From positions 1 through 5,737 of the forward strand of contig JASHVC010000015.1 of assembly GCA_030039655.1 (NCBI GenBank): a stretch of 5,737 nt of DNA. The letters run 5' to 3'. Of this stretch, positions 1-5,737 are shown piece by piece; the stretch's first letter is position 1; every line of letters begins with the position of its first letter. The notes beneath the pieces were generated by a model that was given only the letters and a program-made list of their open reading frames with translations, was not told the DNA's origin and searched no databases. The DNA is from Xanthobacteraceae bacterium (GTDB taxonomy: Bacteria > Pseudomonadota > Alphaproteobacteria > Rhizobiales > Xanthobacteraceae). The translations under genes were made by a program, and so were the position numbers.

Positions 1-1
1 C

Positions 2-1567
2 AACGAACAGCACTCAGCCGCCACACCCAACCAGGCCTTCGATCTGCGCAGCACGCTGCAATGGCTGCGCGCGACCGGTGCACTCATCGAGACCGACAAG
101 GAAGTCGATCCCGACCTTCAGGTCACCGGCTTGCAAAAGCACATGGACGGCGGTTGTCCAATTCTGTTCAACAATGTGAAGGGCAAGCCGAACCATCGCG
201 TCATCACCAACCTGTTCGGCGACATGGCCATCATCAACAAGATGTTCGGCTGGAAGGACGACGCGGAGCGCGTGAAGAAGCTCGCGTACGCGCTGTCGCA
301 CCCGATGAAGCCGGCAGAGATCGCGCAGAAAGAAGCGCCCTGCCAGGAGTTCGTGATCGAGAAGCCCGATGATGTGAACAAATGGCTGGTGCCGATCCGT
401 CACACCACCTACGAGCCGGAACTGACCGTCGGCTCTGGCATCCGCTGCGTCACCGGCCCGCAGTTCGAGGGCGGCTCCGACCTCGGCTACAACCGCATGA
501 ACTTCCGCTGGGGCAACGTCGGCACATTCCAGATTTCGCCGGGCTCGCACATGTGGCAGGTGGTCAACAAATTCTACAAAGAAGACCAGCCGGTTCCCAT
601 CACCATGTGCTTCGGCGTGCCACCGGCGTGCACACTCCTTGCCGGCGCAGGCTTCGACTACGCGGTGCTGCCCATGGGCTGCGACGAAATCGGCATCGCG
701 TCGGCGGTGCAGGGCGCGCCCATCCGCTTGGTGAAAGCGCGCACCGTGGACGCCATGGCGCTGGCCGACTGCGAACTGGTGCTTGAGGGTTACGTCAATC
801 CGCGCGATCGCCGCTTCGAGACCAAGGAAGCCGAAGATGCGGGCGTCCAGGGCCGTTTCCACTTCCACCCGGAATGGGCCGGCTATATGGGCAAGTCCTA
901 CAAGGCGCCGACCTTCCACGTCACCGGCATCACCATGCGCAAGCCGGAGACCAAGCCGATCATCTTCGCACTCGGCGTGCACATGCTCGACGACCACAAC
1001 ATCGACACCACGGTGCGCGAGGCGGCGATCTACGAACTCTGCAACCGGCTGCAGCCGGGCATCGTGCAGAACGTAGTGATCCCGTACTGCATGACCGATT
1101 GGGGCGGCTGCATCATTCAGGTGAGGAAGCGTCACCAGATCGACGAGGGCTGGCAGCGCAACTTCATGGCCGCGGCGCTGTCGTGCTCGCAGGGCATGCG
1201 GCTGGCGATCGCGGTGAGCGAGGATGTCGATCCGTATTCCATGGACGACATCATGTGGTGCCTGACCACGCGGGTGAATCCGCGCACCGATATTCTCAAT
1301 CCAATTCCCGGCGGCCGCGGCCAGACCTTCATGCCGGCCGAGCGCATGACCGCGGGCGACCGGCAATGGACCGCGTCGAATACGCAGTTCGAAGGCGGCA
1401 TGGGCATCGATGCCACTGTTCCTTTTGGATATGAGAGCGATTTCCTGCGCCCGGTTTATCCGGTCGACAAAGTCAAGCCGGAGGATTGGTTCTCGAAGGA
1501 AGACATCGCCAACGCCAAGAAGCGCATGCAGGGCTGGGTGAACTCGCTGGCGCGGACGGGGCGATAG
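2..1567 (+). CDS. UbiD-family prenyl-FMN-dependent (de)carboxylase, 5' end cut by window edge
   Basis: UbiD enzymes add or remove a carboxyl group on aromatic or unsaturated acids in the cytoplasm, using prenylated FMN made by UbiX. The frame is open from base 2. Visible residues 14-26 (DLRSTLQWLRATG) match the usual UbiD N-terminus, so only a few residues plus the start are missing. About 521 residues are visible, normal for the family. Further landmarks are DGGCPILFNNVKG (near residue 48), the CFGVPPA core also found in fungal Fdc1, and the late DVDPYSMDDIMW and GIDATVPFG segments. By hand alignment to Fdc1, the metal/cofactor ligands are kept as N172, H183 and E229. The catalytic Arg position is Q177 (NVGTFQ), and the EGPFGE acid/base motif is replaced by a longer segment ending HPEWAGYMG (E291). 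No ubiX is present. The stop lies 14 bases before the flavoprotein gene, so the two are probably cotranscribed. The family is secure; the substrate and reaction direction are unknown. Confidence 0.93.
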   Translation, partial: NEQHSAATPNQAFDLRSTLQWLRATGALIETDKEVDPDLQVTGLQKHMDGGCPILFNNVKGKPNHRVITNLFGDMAIINKMFGWKDDAERVKKLAYALSHPMKPAEIAQKEAPCQEFVIEKPDDVNKWLVPIRHTTYEPELTVGSGIRCVTGPQFEGGSDLGYNRMNFRWGNVGTFQISPGSHMWQVVNKFYKEDQPVPITMCFGVPPACTLLAGAGFDYAVLPMGCDEIGIASAVQGAPIRLVKARTVDAMALADCELVLEGYVNPRDRRFETKEAEDAGVQGRFHFHPEWAGYMGKSYKAPTFHVTGITMRKPETKPIIFALGVHMLDDHNIDTTVREAAIYELCNRLQPGIVQNVVIPYCMTDWGGCIIQVRKRHQIDEGWQRNFMAAALSCSQGMRLAIAVSEDVDPYSMDDIMWCLTTRVNPRTDILNPIPGGRGQTFMPAERMTAGDRQWTASNTQFEGGMGIDATVPFGYESDFLRPVYPVDKVKPEDWFSKEDIANAKKRMQGWVNSLARTGR

Positions 1568-1581
1568 CAAGCCAGAACGCA

Positions 1582-2985
1582 ATGCAATTTGACGCCGTCA
1601 CGGTCGGCGGCGGCTTTTCCGGGCTCATTCCCGCCTGCCGCGCAGCCGAAGCCGGATTGTCTGCGGCCGTCCTCGAAGCCCGCAGCGAGGACCGTTACCC
1701 GTGCAGCTCGCGCTATTCGACCGGCGTGGGCAATATCATGGGACTGCCGATCATGGCGGAGCCAGAGCGGATGTTCCGCGCCATTATGGATGGCAGCGGC
1801 GCGAACGCGCATCCCGCCGTTGCCCGCGCCATGGCGGAAAATGGCAAGCGCGCGATTGATTGGTTGTCACAGCAAGGGGCTGCGTTTACGCAGCGCGCGC
1901 TACAGCACGATCAGCCAGGGCAGAAGGTGCTGGCGCCGCCGCGGCGGGCGATCGCCGGATTGGATTGGGAGGATCGCGGCCCCGATCTCTTCATGCAGCG
2001 GCTGGAGAAGAATCTGAAAGACCGCGGCCGCTTGCTGATGCGCGGCACCAGGGTGGAGGCGCTCGTGGTCGCTGCCGGCGCCTGCGTCGGTGTCGATGTC
2101 GTGCGCAATGGCGTGCGCGAGCGTATCGCCGCCAAGGCCGTGGTCATCGCCGACGGCGGCTTCGCAGCCAATCGCGACATGATCGCGAAATACATCACGC
2201 CGCGTGCGGATCGCGTGCTGTGCCGCGTCGGCCCCGGCGCTCAGGGCGACGGCATTCGCATGGCCGAAGCGGCGGGCGCCGCCATCGGCGGCTTCGGCGC
2301 GTTCTATGGCCACATCCATCACCGCAACGCCATGACCAACCCGCGGCTCTGGCCCTATCCGCATCTGGACGCGGCGGCTGAGCTCGGCATCCTCGTCGGT
2401 CCCGACGGCAAGCGTTTTGCTGACGAGGGCCAGGGCGGGGTTTGCATCGCGAACGCCGTCGCGCAACTTCCTGATCCGCTCAGCGCCATCCTCATCATCG
2501 ATGATGCGATCTGGCGAGCGGAACCGGGCATTACCACGACCGTGCCGGCCAATCCGGCGATGGCCGATGCCGGCGGCGAACTCACGAGCGCAGCCGACAT
2601 CGAAACGCTCGCCGCGCGCTTGCGCTTGCCGGTGGACACGCTCGTGCAGACGGTCCGCGACTACAATCAAGCAGTCGCCAGCGGCGACTTCGTGCGCCTT
2701 GCGGTGGCGCGCACCACGCGCAAACACAAGCCCATGCCAATCCTGAATCCGCCGTTCCACGCCGTACCGCTCTGCACCGGCGTGACCGGCACCATGGGCG
2801 GCGTCGTCATCAACGAACATGCGCAGGCGCTCAAGCCCGACGGCAGTGTCTTTCCCGGCCTCTATGTGGCCGGGACGCCGGTGGCCGGACTCGAAGGCGG
2901 CCCGCGCGCCGGCTATGTGGGGGGCATCTCGAAGTCATTCGTTCTCGGCCTGCTGGCCGGCGAGCATATTGCCGGAGCAGGTTAG
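1582..2985 (+). CDS. FAD-dependent oxidoreductase, fumarate reductase/ketosteroid dehydrogenase flavoprotein type
   Basis: This 467-residue protein begins with a Rossmann FAD site, VGGGFSG (G9, G11, G14), followed by the ribose-binding acidic residue E32 in VLEAR. A second family block, ADGGFAANRD, lies near residue 191, GKRFADE near 276, and TMGGVVIN near 404. The C-terminal FAD-closing segment, GLYVAGTPVAGLEGG then PRAGYVGG, is near 427-450. This order is typical of FAD_binding_2 flavoproteins (fumarate reductase, tricarballylate dehydrogenase, 3-ketosteroid dehydrogenase), which move hydride across a C-C bond next to a carbonyl or carboxylate. There is no signal peptide or heme domain, so it is a cytoplasmic single-domain enzyme. 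I chose ATG 1582 because it sits just before the FAD motif; longer starts would run into the UbiD gene. No good Shine-Dalgarno is visible, so translation is probably coupled to the UbiD gene 14 bases upstream. The usual His of the HHTMGG motif is absent (GVTGTMGG), so the substrate is not predictable. Confidence 0.9.
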   Translation: MQFDAVTVGGGFSGLIPACRAAEAGLSAAVLEARSEDRYPCSSRYSTGVGNIMGLPIMAEPERMFRAIMDGSGANAHPAVARAMAENGKRAIDWLSQQGAAFTQRALQHDQPGQKVLAPPRRAIAGLDWEDRGPDLFMQRLEKNLKDRGRLLMRGTRVEALVVAAGACVGVDVVRNGVRERIAAKAVVIADGGFAANRDMIAKYITPRADRVLCRVGPGAQGDGIRMAEAAGAAIGGFGAFYGHIHHRNAMTNPRLWPYPHLDAAAELGILVGPDGKRFADEGQGGVCIANAVAQLPDPLSAILIIDDAIWRAEPGITTTVPANPAMADAGGELTSAADIETLAARLRLPVDTLVQTVRDYNQAVASGDFVRLAVARTTRKHKPMPILNPPFHAVPLCTGVTGTMGGVVINEHAQALKPDGSVFPGLYVAGTPVAGLEGGPRAGYVGGISKSFVLGLLAGEHIAGAG

Positions 2986-3010
2986 GCGATCCGTCCAAGC
3001 CGAAGACGGC

Positions 3011-3994
3011 ATGCGCATGATCTTTTTTAGATTTATCAGAGTCGTCTTCTGCTCGGCGTTCGTTTTGCTCGCACTGGCTAGCGGCCCCCGCGCCGACGAG
3101 TATCCGTCGCATCCGATCAAATTGATCGTACCGTTCGCGGCGGGCGGACCGAGTGACGTGACCGCACGCACATTGGCCGAAGCGCTGTCGCGCAAGCTCG
3201 GACAGCCGCTTGTCGTGGAAAATTTCGGTGGAGCGGGTGGTAATGTCGGGGCGCTGCGCGCCGCCCAGTCCGCGCCCGACGGCTACACGTTGATGTTCAC
3301 CAACATTTCGATGGCGGTCAGTCCGGCACTCTACCCGGATCTGGCTTACGATCCGGTCAAGGATTTCGTCAGTATCGGTGTCGCGGTGTTCCAGCCGACC
3401 ATGCTGGTGGCGCGGCCGTCCTTTGCCGGCGTGCCATTCGGCGGCTTTGTCGAATATCTCAAGAGCAACGGCGAGAAAGTTGCCGCCGCGAATACGGGGC
3501 CGGGCGGTCCGTCCTTTCTCTGCGAGTCACTGCTGATGCGGCAGCTCAATACCCGCTTCAATCTTATACCTTATCAGGGCACCGGGCCCGCGATGCTCGA
3601 CGTGGCCGCGGGCCGCGCCGATTTCGTGTGCGACGCCGTCATCACCGCGGCCGTGCAGGCCAAGGCCGGCAGCGTCAAGGCGTATGGGATCGTGGGCGAC
3701 ACGCGCTCTAAGCTGTTGCCCGAGCTTCCCACATTAGCCGAACAGGGACTGCCCAATGTGGCGATGCGGGTTTGGAGCGCCTTGTACGCTCCGAAGCGGA
3801 CGCCGTCGCCGATCATCGATCGCATCAGCGCGGCGTTGCAGACAACGTTGAACGATGCCGAGTTTGAGCGCAAAGCCGAAGCGGTCGGACAGGAGGTGGT
3901 CCCGCCTGAACTGGCGACGCCGGCCGGCGCTCTGGCGTTCCTGCAAGCTGAAATCAGCAGGTGGGCGCCGCTTGTGAAGGCGCCGCCCCGGTAA
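3011..3994 (+). CDS. Bug/TctC-family periplasmic tripartite tricarboxylate transporter binding protein
   Basis: Bug proteins are periplasmic receptors that bind small carboxylates or related organic acids and hand them to TctA/TctB-type permeases, or act in sensing. The 327-residue product has an N-terminal signal peptide: basic [10 protein letters not shown], a hydrophobic core ([13 protein letters not shown]), and cleavage after G25 or A28. The mature protein opens with the family signature [19 protein letters not shown], followed by [27 protein letters not shown] and DPVKDF. Later come [19 protein letters not shown] and [10 protein letters not shown]. This order and length are typical of the whole family. 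ATG 3011 is chosen because it starts the signal peptide; ATG 3017, two codons on, is an alternative. Both have weak ribosome binding sites. It lies 25 bases behind the flavoprotein, so the ligand may be the substrate of the UbiD/flavoprotein pair. No TctA or TctB permease gene is in the window. Confidence 0.95.
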   Translation: MRMIFFRFIRVVFCSAFVLLALASGPRADEYPSHPIKLIVPFAAGGPSDVTARTLAEALSRKLGQPLVVENFGGAGGNVGALRAAQSAPDGYTLMFTNISMAVSPALYPDLAYDPVKDFVSIGVAVFQPTMLVARPSFAGVPFGGFVEYLKSNGEKVAAANTGPGGPSFLCESLLMRQLNTRFNLIPYQGTGPAMLDVAAGRADFVCDAVITAAVQAKAGSVKAYGIVGDTRSKLLPELPTLAEQGLPNVAMRVWSALYAPKRTPSPIIDRISAALQTTLNDAEFERKAEAVGQEVVPPELATPAGALAFLQAEISRWAPLVKAPPR

Positions 3995-4045
3995 GACCAA
4001 CAAGTCAAGCTAACGCGTGCATGCAACGCTGGTGGAGGGGAAAGC

Positions 4046-4050
4046 GAGGA
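4046..4050 (+). promoter_or_regulatory. Ribosome binding site of the small exported protein gene
   Basis: GAGGA lies six bases before ATG 4057 and three before ATG 4054, so its spacing favours the second of the two adjacent start codons. It is the clearest Shine-Dalgarno on the plus strand here; the flavoprotein and Bug genes lack a comparable one. This suggests the exported protein gene is translated independently rather than through coupling. Confidence 0.6.
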
Positions 4051-4056
4051 TCAATG

Positions 4057-4572
4057 ATGGCGCGCAGATACCGCTTCGTCGGCATTGCGATTCTGGCTTT
4101 GGCGCTGTGCGCCGCCGGTTCGCGTTTGGCCTTTTCGCTGGAAACAACAGTCGTTGAGGCGACTGCTTTCGGCGCCGATGAAGATGCCGCCATCAGGAGC
4201 GGAGCGGCAACGGCCTTGACCCAGGTTTTTGAGGCGCTGCTGGCGCAGGCGCAATTGCCGCAATCGAGCCAGGCGGATGTGAAGGCCCGGATCGCTCAGT
4301 TCGTCGGCGCCGCCACCGCGCGGATCGATCCGCAAATCCATAAATTTCCGTCGGACGCCATTCAGCGCGTCGAAGTGGTGCAGGCCGAGATGCTGGACGA
4401 CCAAGCCAGAGTGACCGCCCGATTCACGATTTCGGTCGGCTTCGTGAAGGACGAAATCGCGCAGTTAAGCCCGAACACGACGCGACCCGGCGAGATCTGG
4501 GTCTGTCCGATCCTCGGGCGTTGCGGGCCGCCGGGCACGCCGGGGCTCGGCACCTGGATCAAGACGCGATAA
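4057..4572 (+). CDS. Small exported protein with LPP20/FlgT-N-like region, function unknown
   Basis: The 171-residue product starts with a signal peptide: MARRYRF, then the hydrophobic run [14 protein letters not shown], with likely cleavage near AFS/LETT (about residue 27). The mature N-terminus, [20 protein letters not shown], resembles the pattern in LPP20 and FlgT N-terminal domains, where a V-x-A-x-G-x-G strand is followed by a helix with regularly spaced Ala. A later strand, [11 protein letters not shown], fits the same fold. This resemblance comes from pattern reading alone and is uncertain. The last 25 residues are different: they hold two Cys six residues apart (CPILGRC) followed by [11 protein letters not shown], which could form a disulfide-closed loop. 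The start is ATG 4057, six bases after GAGGA (4046-4050); ATG 4054 is nearly as good. The gap of about 60 bases after the Bug gene and its own strong ribosome binding site leave operon membership open. I do not recognise a specific family or role. Confidence 0.75.
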   Translation: MARRYRFVGIAILALALCAAGSRLAFSLETTVVEATAFGADEDAAIRSGAATALTQVFEALLAQAQLPQSSQADVKARIAQFVGAATARIDPQIHKFPSDAIQRVEVVQAEMLDDQARVTARFTISVGFVKDEIAQLSPNTTRPGEIWVCPILGRCGPPGTPGLGTWIKTR

Positions 4573-4608
4573 ACCGTGCCCTAGCGGTGCCTGTGGCGCT
4601 TGCATGTT

Positions 4609-4636
4609 GCGGCCGTTTGCATCGCAAACAGGCCGC
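4609..4636. terminator. GC-rich hairpin between convergent genes, probable bidirectional terminator
   Basis: GCGGCCGTTTGC (4609-4620) pairs with GCAAACAGGCCGC (4624-4636) around a three-base ATC loop, giving a 12-bp stem with one bulged A at 4630. It sits in the 72-base gap between the stop of the plus-strand exported protein gene (4572) and the stop of the minus-strand basic protein gene (4645), where a shared terminator is expected. There is no clear T-run on either side. It may therefore be an inefficient or non-canonical terminator, or a 3'-end stabilising stem, rather than a classical intrinsic terminator. Confidence 0.6.
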
Positions 4637-4644
4637 TGCCCATG

Positions 4645-4857
4645 TCACTTGTGATGTTGGCGCAGATATTCGTGCAAGGAGCTGCATCCCGTGTTCTTCA
4701 GCAGCGTCTTGAGCATCATGTCCTTGCGGTGGCCCTTGGCGAAGCCGGGACCGTATTCCTTGCGCAGCGATGCAACTCGCGTGTTGCCGTGTTTCTTGTC
4801 GATGCGCCCGCTTTTGTCACGGTGACGGCCGTCGAGACCGCGCTTTCCCTTTGCCAT
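4645..4857 (-). CDS. Small, highly basic conserved hypothetical protein (70 residues)
   Basis: The product starts MAKGKRGLDGRHRDK and ends SLHEYLRQHHK. By my count it has 11 Lys, 8 Arg and 6 His against 6 acidic residues, giving a net charge of about +13 without His. The first half (residues 1-45) is a Lys/Arg/Gly-rich, probably flexible segment with KKHGNTRVASLRKEYG. The second half (46-70, DMMLKTLLKNTG then SLHEYLR) looks like two short helices. There is no signal peptide or membrane segment. The charge suggests nucleic-acid or ribosome association, but that is inference. I recall similar short MAKG-RGLDGRHRDK proteins, unnamed, in Rhizobiales genomes. ATG 4857 is chosen because an AGAGGGG site lies eight bases upstream; an in-frame extension to 4953 would overlap the ligase gene and has no such site. 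It follows the ligase stop by 71 bases on the same strand. Confidence 0.8.
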   Translation of the reverse strand: MAKGKRGLDGRHRDKSGRIDKKHGNTRVASLRKEYGPGFAKGHRKDMMLKTLLKNTGCSSLHEYLRQHHK

Positions 4858-4865
4858 GATGAAGG

Positions 4866-4872
4866 CCCCTCT
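4866..4872 (-). promoter_or_regulatory. Ribosome binding site of the small basic protein gene
   Basis: Read on the minus strand, AGAGGGG is followed by eight bases and then ATG at 4857. This spacing and strength fix the start of the 70-residue protein and argue against the longer in-frame reading that would begin inside the ligase gene. Confidence 0.7.
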
Positions 4873-4928
4873 AAAATTGGATGGACGCAAATCAGCGTGC
4901 CCAGAATAACACACTCGCGGGGTGTGCA

Positions 4929-5737
4929 TCAGCCGGCGACGCTGTTCTTCCACTTTTCTGCCAACGCCTTGCGGTCAAGCTTGCCGCGTTCGGTCTTCGG
5001 CAGTGCGTCGGCGAGGACGATGCGTTTGGGCGCCTTGAAGGCCGGAAGTGCGGCGCAATACTCCAGCAGCGCGCCGGCGTCGGCCGCGGCGCCTGGGCGC
5101 GTAACAACGTAACTCACCACTTCCTCGCCGTAGATCGCATCCGGCACGCCGACGGTCGCCGCTTCGATCACGTCGGGCCGCTGCATCAAGTAGGCGTCGA
5201 TCTCGACCGGCGAGATTTTCGCGCCGCCGCGGATGATCTGTTCCTTGTCGCGTCCGGTGAGCATCAGGAAACCGTCGGCGTCGAGGCAGCCGAGATCGCC
5301 GGTGCGGAAGCGGCCGCGGCTGTGAATCTTGATCTCGCCGTCCTCACCCAGGTAGCGGAATGGATGGCCGGGCCAGCCGCCAACCTCGACGAAACCGATC
5401 TCGCCCGCCGGCAACCGCCGGCCGGCGGCGTCAACGATGGCGACGTCGTGATAGGCGAACGGCTTGCCGACCGTGCCGAGGCGGCGTTGCTCTCCCGGAA
5501 TGGCGGCGATCCAGCTGACCTCGCTGGCGCCGCAGCCCTGCGCGACCGGGATGCCGAAGCGTTGTTCGAATCGCTTCCATTCCGCCAGCGCCAGCGGCGC
5601 CGAGCTTGAGGTGATGAAGCGAAGCCTCGGCAGATTGTCGCGGTGGGCGTCGCCGCCGCTGTTGAGCAGGATATTGATAATGGTGGGATTGCCGGCAGCG
5701 ATGGTCACCCCGTGATCGCGCAAGTGCGTGAAGAACC
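4929..5737 (-). CDS. AMP-forming acyl-CoA synthetase (ANL superfamily), C-terminal half; 5' end beyond window
   Basis: These enzymes activate a carboxylic acid with ATP to an acyl-adenylate and then transfer it to coenzyme A. About 268 residues are visible, roughly half the usual 500-550; the AMP/P-loop motif (A3) lies outside the window. Visible motifs, numbered from the first complete codon, are ITSSSAPL (about 41-48, the GGAPL region), QGCGASEV (66-73, A5 with E72), and GRFRTGDLG (141-149, A7 with D147 for the ribose). GRDKEQIIRGGAKISPVEID (161-180) is the A8 hinge, and PKTERGKLDRKAL carries the A10 catalytic lysine K252. The reading frame stays open to the window edge, and the TTG at 5723 is simply an internal Leu codon. 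The C-terminus is complete. The acid substrate cannot be read from this half. It converges on the UbiD/flavoprotein/Bug genes from the other strand, so a shared aromatic-acid pathway is possible but unproven. Confidence 0.93.
   Translation of the reverse strand, partial: FFTHLRDHGVTIAAGNPTIINILLNSGGDAHRDNLPRLRFITSSSAPLALAEWKRFEQRFGIPVAQGCGASEVSWIAAIPGEQRRLGTVGKPFAYHDVAIVDAAGRRLPAGEIGFVEVGGWPGHPFRYLGEDGEIKIHSRGRFRTGDLGCLDADGFLMLTGRDKEQIIRGGAKISPVEIDAYLMQRPDVIEAATVGVPDAIYGEEVVSYVVTRPGAAADAGALLEYCAALPAFKAPKRIVLADALPKTERGKLDRKALAEKWKNSVAG

Noticed and set aside
14..1582. A 522-residue open frame on the minus strand across the whole UbiD gene
   Set aside because: Its Arg/His/Ala-rich sequence shows no recognisable domain, and it lies exactly antisense to a clear UbiD coding region. 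Long antisense frames are common in GC-rich genes with strong third-position bias.
1900..2820. A 306-residue minus-strand open frame inside the flavoprotein gene
   Set aside because: It is an antisense shadow of a well-supported flavoprotein, with low-complexity composition and no motif.
4015..4029. Near-palindrome GCGTGCATGCAACGC between the Bug and exported protein genes
   Set aside because: It is short, has one interrupted arm and no loop, and does not recur in the window. There is not enough to call an operator or terminator.
4057..4140. A possible lipoprotein signal (LALC) in the small exported protein
   Set aside because: The residue before Cys is Leu, not Gly, Ala or Ser, so the lipobox is not satisfied. 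An ordinary signal peptide fits better.
4600..5112. A plus-strand open frame spanning the small basic protein and the end of the ligase
   Set aside because: It overlaps two supported minus-strand genes, shows no family resemblance and has no convincing ribosome binding site.

Overview
The window is GC-rich (roughly 60-65%) and densely packed with genes. It looks like the chromosome of an alphaproteobacterium, probably Hyphomicrobiales/Rhizobiales (Bradyrhizobium- or Xanthobacteraceae-like). That placement rests on protein style only: a UbiD/flavoprotein/Bug-type binding protein cluster, and a small MAKGKRGLDGRHRDK-type basic protein that I associate with this group. It is an inference, not a database result.

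Plus strand, 1-4572: four genes point the same way. (1) A UbiD-family (de)carboxylase, missing only its extreme N-terminus at the window edge. (2) Fourteen bases later, a cytoplasmic FAD oxidoreductase of the fumarate reductase/3-ketosteroid dehydrogenase flavoprotein type. (3) Twenty-five bases later, a periplasmic solute-binding protein of the Bug/TctC family. (4) About 60 bases later, behind its own ribosome binding site, a small exported protein with an LPP20/FlgT-N-like repeat and an unusual Cys/Pro/Gly tail. The first three read as one catabolic transcription unit: capture of an organic acid, oxidation or reduction of it, and removal or addition of a carboxyl group. The fourth may be only a neighbour.

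Minus strand, 4645-5737: a 70-residue, very basic protein of unknown function lies downstream of the C-terminal half of an AMP-forming acyl-CoA synthetase (ANL superfamily) that runs off the right edge. These genes converge on the plus-strand unit. The gap between the two sets (4573-4644) holds a strong GC-rich hairpin that probably acts as a bidirectional terminator. If the ligase belongs to the same pathway, the locus would handle an aromatic or unsaturated carboxylic acid through its CoA thioester, but the opposite orientation leaves this open.

The most notable signal is in the UbiD homologue. It keeps the Asn/His/Glu that bind metal and prenyl-FMN phosphate in the family, but the catalytic Arg is replaced by Gln and the normally strict EGPFGE segment is rewritten and lengthened. 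This suggests a UbiD subfamily with different chemistry. I saw no RNA genes, CRISPR arrays, insertion sequences or long repeats.
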